Assembly (NCBI RefSeq): GCF_016881005.1
Contig: NZ_JACOPV010000001.1
Location: forward strand, 248,001 to 312,000
DNA length: 64,000 nucleotides
Reading direction: 5' to 3'
Source: Pseudomonas arcuscaelestis
GTDB lineage: Bacteria; Pseudomonadota; Gammaproteobacteria; Pseudomonadales; Pseudomonadaceae
The notes beneath the pieces are model-generated. The model made no database searches and had not been told where the DNA came from. It saw only the letters and a program-made list of their open reading frames with translations. This document shows, piece by piece, positions 61,718 through 64,000 of this stretch. Within the stretch, counting starts at the first letter, position 1; each line of letters starts with the position of its first letter. The translations under genes were made by a program, and so were the position numbers.

Positions 61718-64000
61718 CTACTCCATGAAGCTAGTCATGCTACGTCCTAGCAGGTCGCTGAAGGCACAAGCGTCGACAGGCTTACTGATCAAGTAACCCT
61801 GTACCTCATCACACCCCTGTTCACGCAGCAGGGTAAGCTGCTCCATCGTCTCCACGCCCTCGGCCACCACTTTCAGCTCCAGGCTCTTGGCCATTGCAAT
61901 GATCGCCCGGGTTATGGCCGCATCTTCACTGCCTTCGTGCAGGCCACGTATAAAGGCCTGGTCGATCTTTACGTAGTCCACCGGAAAGCGCTTGAGATAG
62001 CTGAGTGACGAATAACCGGTGCCAAAATCATCGATGGCCAATTTTACCCCGAGCTCATGCAATTGCTCGAAGGTGGTGATGATGTGTTCGACGCTGTCGA
62101 GCAACTGACTCTCGGTCAGCTCCAGTTCCAACAGGTGGGGCTCCAGGCCGCTCTCTTCCAGAACTTGGCGTACCAGACTGACCAGCTTGCCCTGGCGCAA
62201 CTGGTGCACCGACAGATTCACCGACACCCGGATCGGCGTCAAACCCTGGCGTTGCCATTCGCGGGCTTGCCAACAAGCCTGGCGCAGTACGAATTCGCCA
62301 ATGGGTGCTATCAGGCCGGTCTCTTCAGCCAGACCGATAAACTCACTCGGCGGGACCATGCCCCATTGCGGGTGCTGCCAGCGCACCAGCGCTTCAGCGG
62401 CAAGTAAACGCCCCTGGCGCAAGCACAACTTGGGCTGGTAATAGACCAGCAGTTGTCGCTCCTCAATGGCTTTTCGCAATTGATTCTCCAACTGCAGCCG
62501 CTCAAGCGTGCTGGCTCGAAGATTCTCGGTGTAGAACTGAAAGCTGTCGCCGCCCAGATGCTTGGCATGCTGCTTGGCCATATCCGCCTGGCTGACCAGG
62601 GCACCCAGGTCGAAGGTGGCGTCCGGCAATAAACTGATACCTATAGACGCACTGATCACTACTTCGTGGCCGTCCAGACGCTGCGGTACACGTAGTTTGT
62701 CGAGCAGCCGTGTCGTCACCCTGACCAGGCTGGAAAGGTTGTTGTAGCCGTCGAACAACACGGCAAACTCATCACCTGACAACCGCGCCACGGTATCGGC
62801 TTCGGGCACTGCATTAGCGATACGCCGCGCCATTTTCTTGAGCAACTGATCTGCCAGCTCATGGCCGAGGCCTTCGTTGAGCAACTTGAAACGATCCAGA
62901 TCAATATGCAGTAACGCCAGGCTACGGCCGTTGATTCGAACCCGCTGGCCGGCATCGTGCAGGCGCAGGCGGAACAGTGCCCGGTTAGCCAATCCTGTCA
63001 GTTCGTCGTAATGGGCCAAGTAACGCAGGCGCTCTTCCGACTCACGGCGGGTCGATAGGTCGGTAAAGAAACCCACAATATTACTGATGCTGCCGCGAGC
63101 GTCGCGTACACCGTTCAATTGCAGCCATTGCGGATACAGCTCTCCGTTCTTGCGAGCTTCGACGAGTTCCCCTTGCCAGCGCCCCTGCTGATCCAACGCT
63201 TGCTCGATAGCGGCGCTGTGCCGTCTTGCATCGCGGCTGCAGGGCAACTCCAAGGCATTACGCGCAAGCAACTCTTCACGACAATAACCGGTGACTTCGC
63301 AGTAGGCCTGGTTGACCGCCAGCAATTCGAAATCCGGGCCAAGAATGGCAATGCCTTCGCTGGCCGCCTCGAATACTGTTGCTGCCAGGCGTTGCTGTTC
63401 TTCCTGAGCCTTCTTCGCAGAAACGTCGCGACGCGTACCCAGCATGCGTAGGACCTTGCCGTTGCCGTCGTGCTCCACCGCCTTGCCCCGGTCTTCGATC
63501 CAGCACCAGTGTCCGTGGCTATGGCGTATGCGATACTCGACCCGATAATCCTCGGTGCGACCCTTCAGATGTTCAACCAGTGTGCGTCGCAAAACCGGAA
63601 GATCATCGGGGTGCAGGCGAGGTTTGAGGTCATTGCGTACGCTGCGTACCTGAGCCTGTTCAAGGCCGAATAGCTCGCGAAGCTGGGTATGGTGGATTTC
63701 ATCAGTGTCCAGGTTCCAGTCCCACAGGCCCAGCTCGCTGGCTTGCAAGGCCAATGCGAGACGCTGCTCACTCTTGCCTAGCGCATGATTGGCCTGGTCC
63801 AACTCCAGCCCACGCTGAGCCACCCTCGACTCCAGTCCCGTCTGAGCCTCTCGCAGTTGCTCTTCTATCTGTCGCCGCTGCTCCACTTCGCCAGCCAACG
63901 CCTGGTTCAGGCGCTCACTGCGGCGCTGGGCAGCTTGCAGGTGTTCAATCAATGCCTGGTTCTGGAAGCGCTTGAGCAGGCCGCCTTCTATCAGCCGATT
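61718..64000 (-). CDS. PAS-PAS-GGDEF-EAL signalling protein, N-terminus beyond the window
   Basis: At least 760 residues of a c-di-GMP enzyme; the frame stays open to the window edge, so the start lies outside. In order: a coiled coil ([20 protein letters not shown]), PAS 1 ([20 protein letters not shown]), PAS 2 ([20 protein letters not shown]), a GGDEF domain with the altered motif LSGDEFAV, and an EAL domain. The EAL domain has [19 protein letters not shown] and [13 protein letters not shown] intact. The EAL part looks competent for c-di-GMP hydrolysis; cyclase activity with SGDEF is possible but uncertain. Upstream sensor or membrane segments may exist outside the window. Confidence 0.93.
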   Translation of the reverse strand, partial: NRLIEGGLLKRFQNQALIEHLQAAQRRSERLNQALAGEVEQRRQIEEQLREAQTGLESRVAQRGLELDQANHALGKSEQRLALALQASELGLWDWNLDTDEIHHTQLRELFGLEQAQVRSVRNDLKPRLHPDDLPVLRRTLVEHLKGRTEDYRVEYRIRHSHGHWCWIEDRGKAVEHDGNGKVLRMLGTRRDVSAKKAQEEQQRLAATVFEAASEGIAILGPDFELLAVNQAYCEVTGYCREELLARNALELPCSRDARRHSAAIEQALDQQGRWQGELVEARKNGELYPQWLQLNGVRDARGSISNIVGFFTDLSTRRESEERLRYLAHYDELTGLANRALFRLRLHDAGQRVRINGRSLALLHIDLDRFKLLNEGLGHELADQLLKKMARRIANAVPEADTVARLSGDEFAVLFDGYNNLSSLVRVTTRLLDKLRVPQRLDGHEVVISASIGISLLPDATFDLGALVSQADMAKQHAKHLGGDSFQFYTENLRASTLERLQLENQLRKAIEERQLLVYYQPKLCLRQGRLLAAEALVRWQHPQWGMVPPSEFIGLAEETGLIAPIGEFVLRQACWQAREWQRQGLTPIRVSVNLSVHQLRQGKLVSLVRQVLEESGLEPHLLELELTESQLLDSVEHIITTFEQLHELGVKLAIDDFGTGYSSLSYLKRFPVDYVKIDQAFIRGLHEGSEDAAITRAIIAMAKSLELKVVAEGVETMEQLTLLREQGCDEVQGYLISKPVDACAFSDLLGRSMTSFME

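Overview
The window is chromosomal DNA of a Pseudomonas, most likely of the P. putida/P. fluorescens lineage. It is GC-rich and densely coded. The gene order matches what I recall of the origin-proximal Pseudomonas core region: gmk, rpoZ-spoT, ridA, tonB system, oxyR-recG, rubredoxin genes, ubiCA, phoBR, pst-phoU, purEK, aspA, pycAB and a hexR-like/zwf pair. I see no rRNA, tRNA, insertion sequence, phage or CRISPR array. The species assignment is inference.

Layout. 1-7.1 kb: the 3' part of gmk, then a four-gene polyamine (gamma-glutamyl route) cassette on the minus strand with its LysR regulator, lying between gmk and rpoZ. 7.3-11.8 kb: rpoZ, spoT, ridA, a lipoprotein and an epimerase-like protein. 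12-17.2 kb: exbB-exbD-tonB, oxyR, recG. 17.3-23.7 kb: a YbaK-HDOD fusion, small proteins, an HU protein, rubredoxin reductase and rubredoxin, ubiC-ubiA, a secreted repeat protein. 23.8-36.5 kb: the phosphate regulon (phoB-phoR and pstSCAB-phoU), with three envelope or signalling genes between its two halves. 36.5-44.8 kb: an MFS carrier, a thioesterase, a mutarotase, a subtilase, small envelope proteins, purE-purK and a metzincin-like secreted protein. 44.8-54.1 kb: LysR/aspA, asparaginase, an AraC regulator with an acetylpolyamine deacetylase, and a MocR regulator divergent from a PaiB-like protein and two acetyltransferases. 54.2-61.7 kb: two-subunit pyruvate carboxylase with its LysR gene, then the HexR-like regulator and zwf. 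61.7-64 kb: a PAS-GGDEF-EAL protein that runs off the end.

How the genes fit together. PhoR-PhoB sense and answer phosphate limitation, and Pho boxes with an 11-bp repeat lie before phoB, pstS and, internally, pstC. Amine metabolism is dispersed: gamma-glutamyl-polyamine catabolism at the left end, and an acetylpolyamine amidohydrolase beside PaiB/GNAT genes at the right. Asparaginase and aspartase lead from Asn to fumarate, pyruvate carboxylase supplies oxaloacetate, and Zwf under a HexR-like repressor feeds the Entner-Doudoroff/pentose-phosphate node.

Most unusual signals: (i) a 12-bp-period array of DnaA-box-like 9-mers inside the MocR gene (51.84-51.95 kb); (ii) a long hairpin that sequesters the ribosome-binding site of a GlsB/YeaQ-type gene (42.23-42.29 kb); (iii) a terminator immediately followed by an internal Pho box between pstS and pstC; (iv) a subtilase with Glu in place of the catalytic Asp; (v) a metzincin-like secreted protein that looks relatively AT-rich. 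I did no database search; family names come from recognising motifs and gene order.
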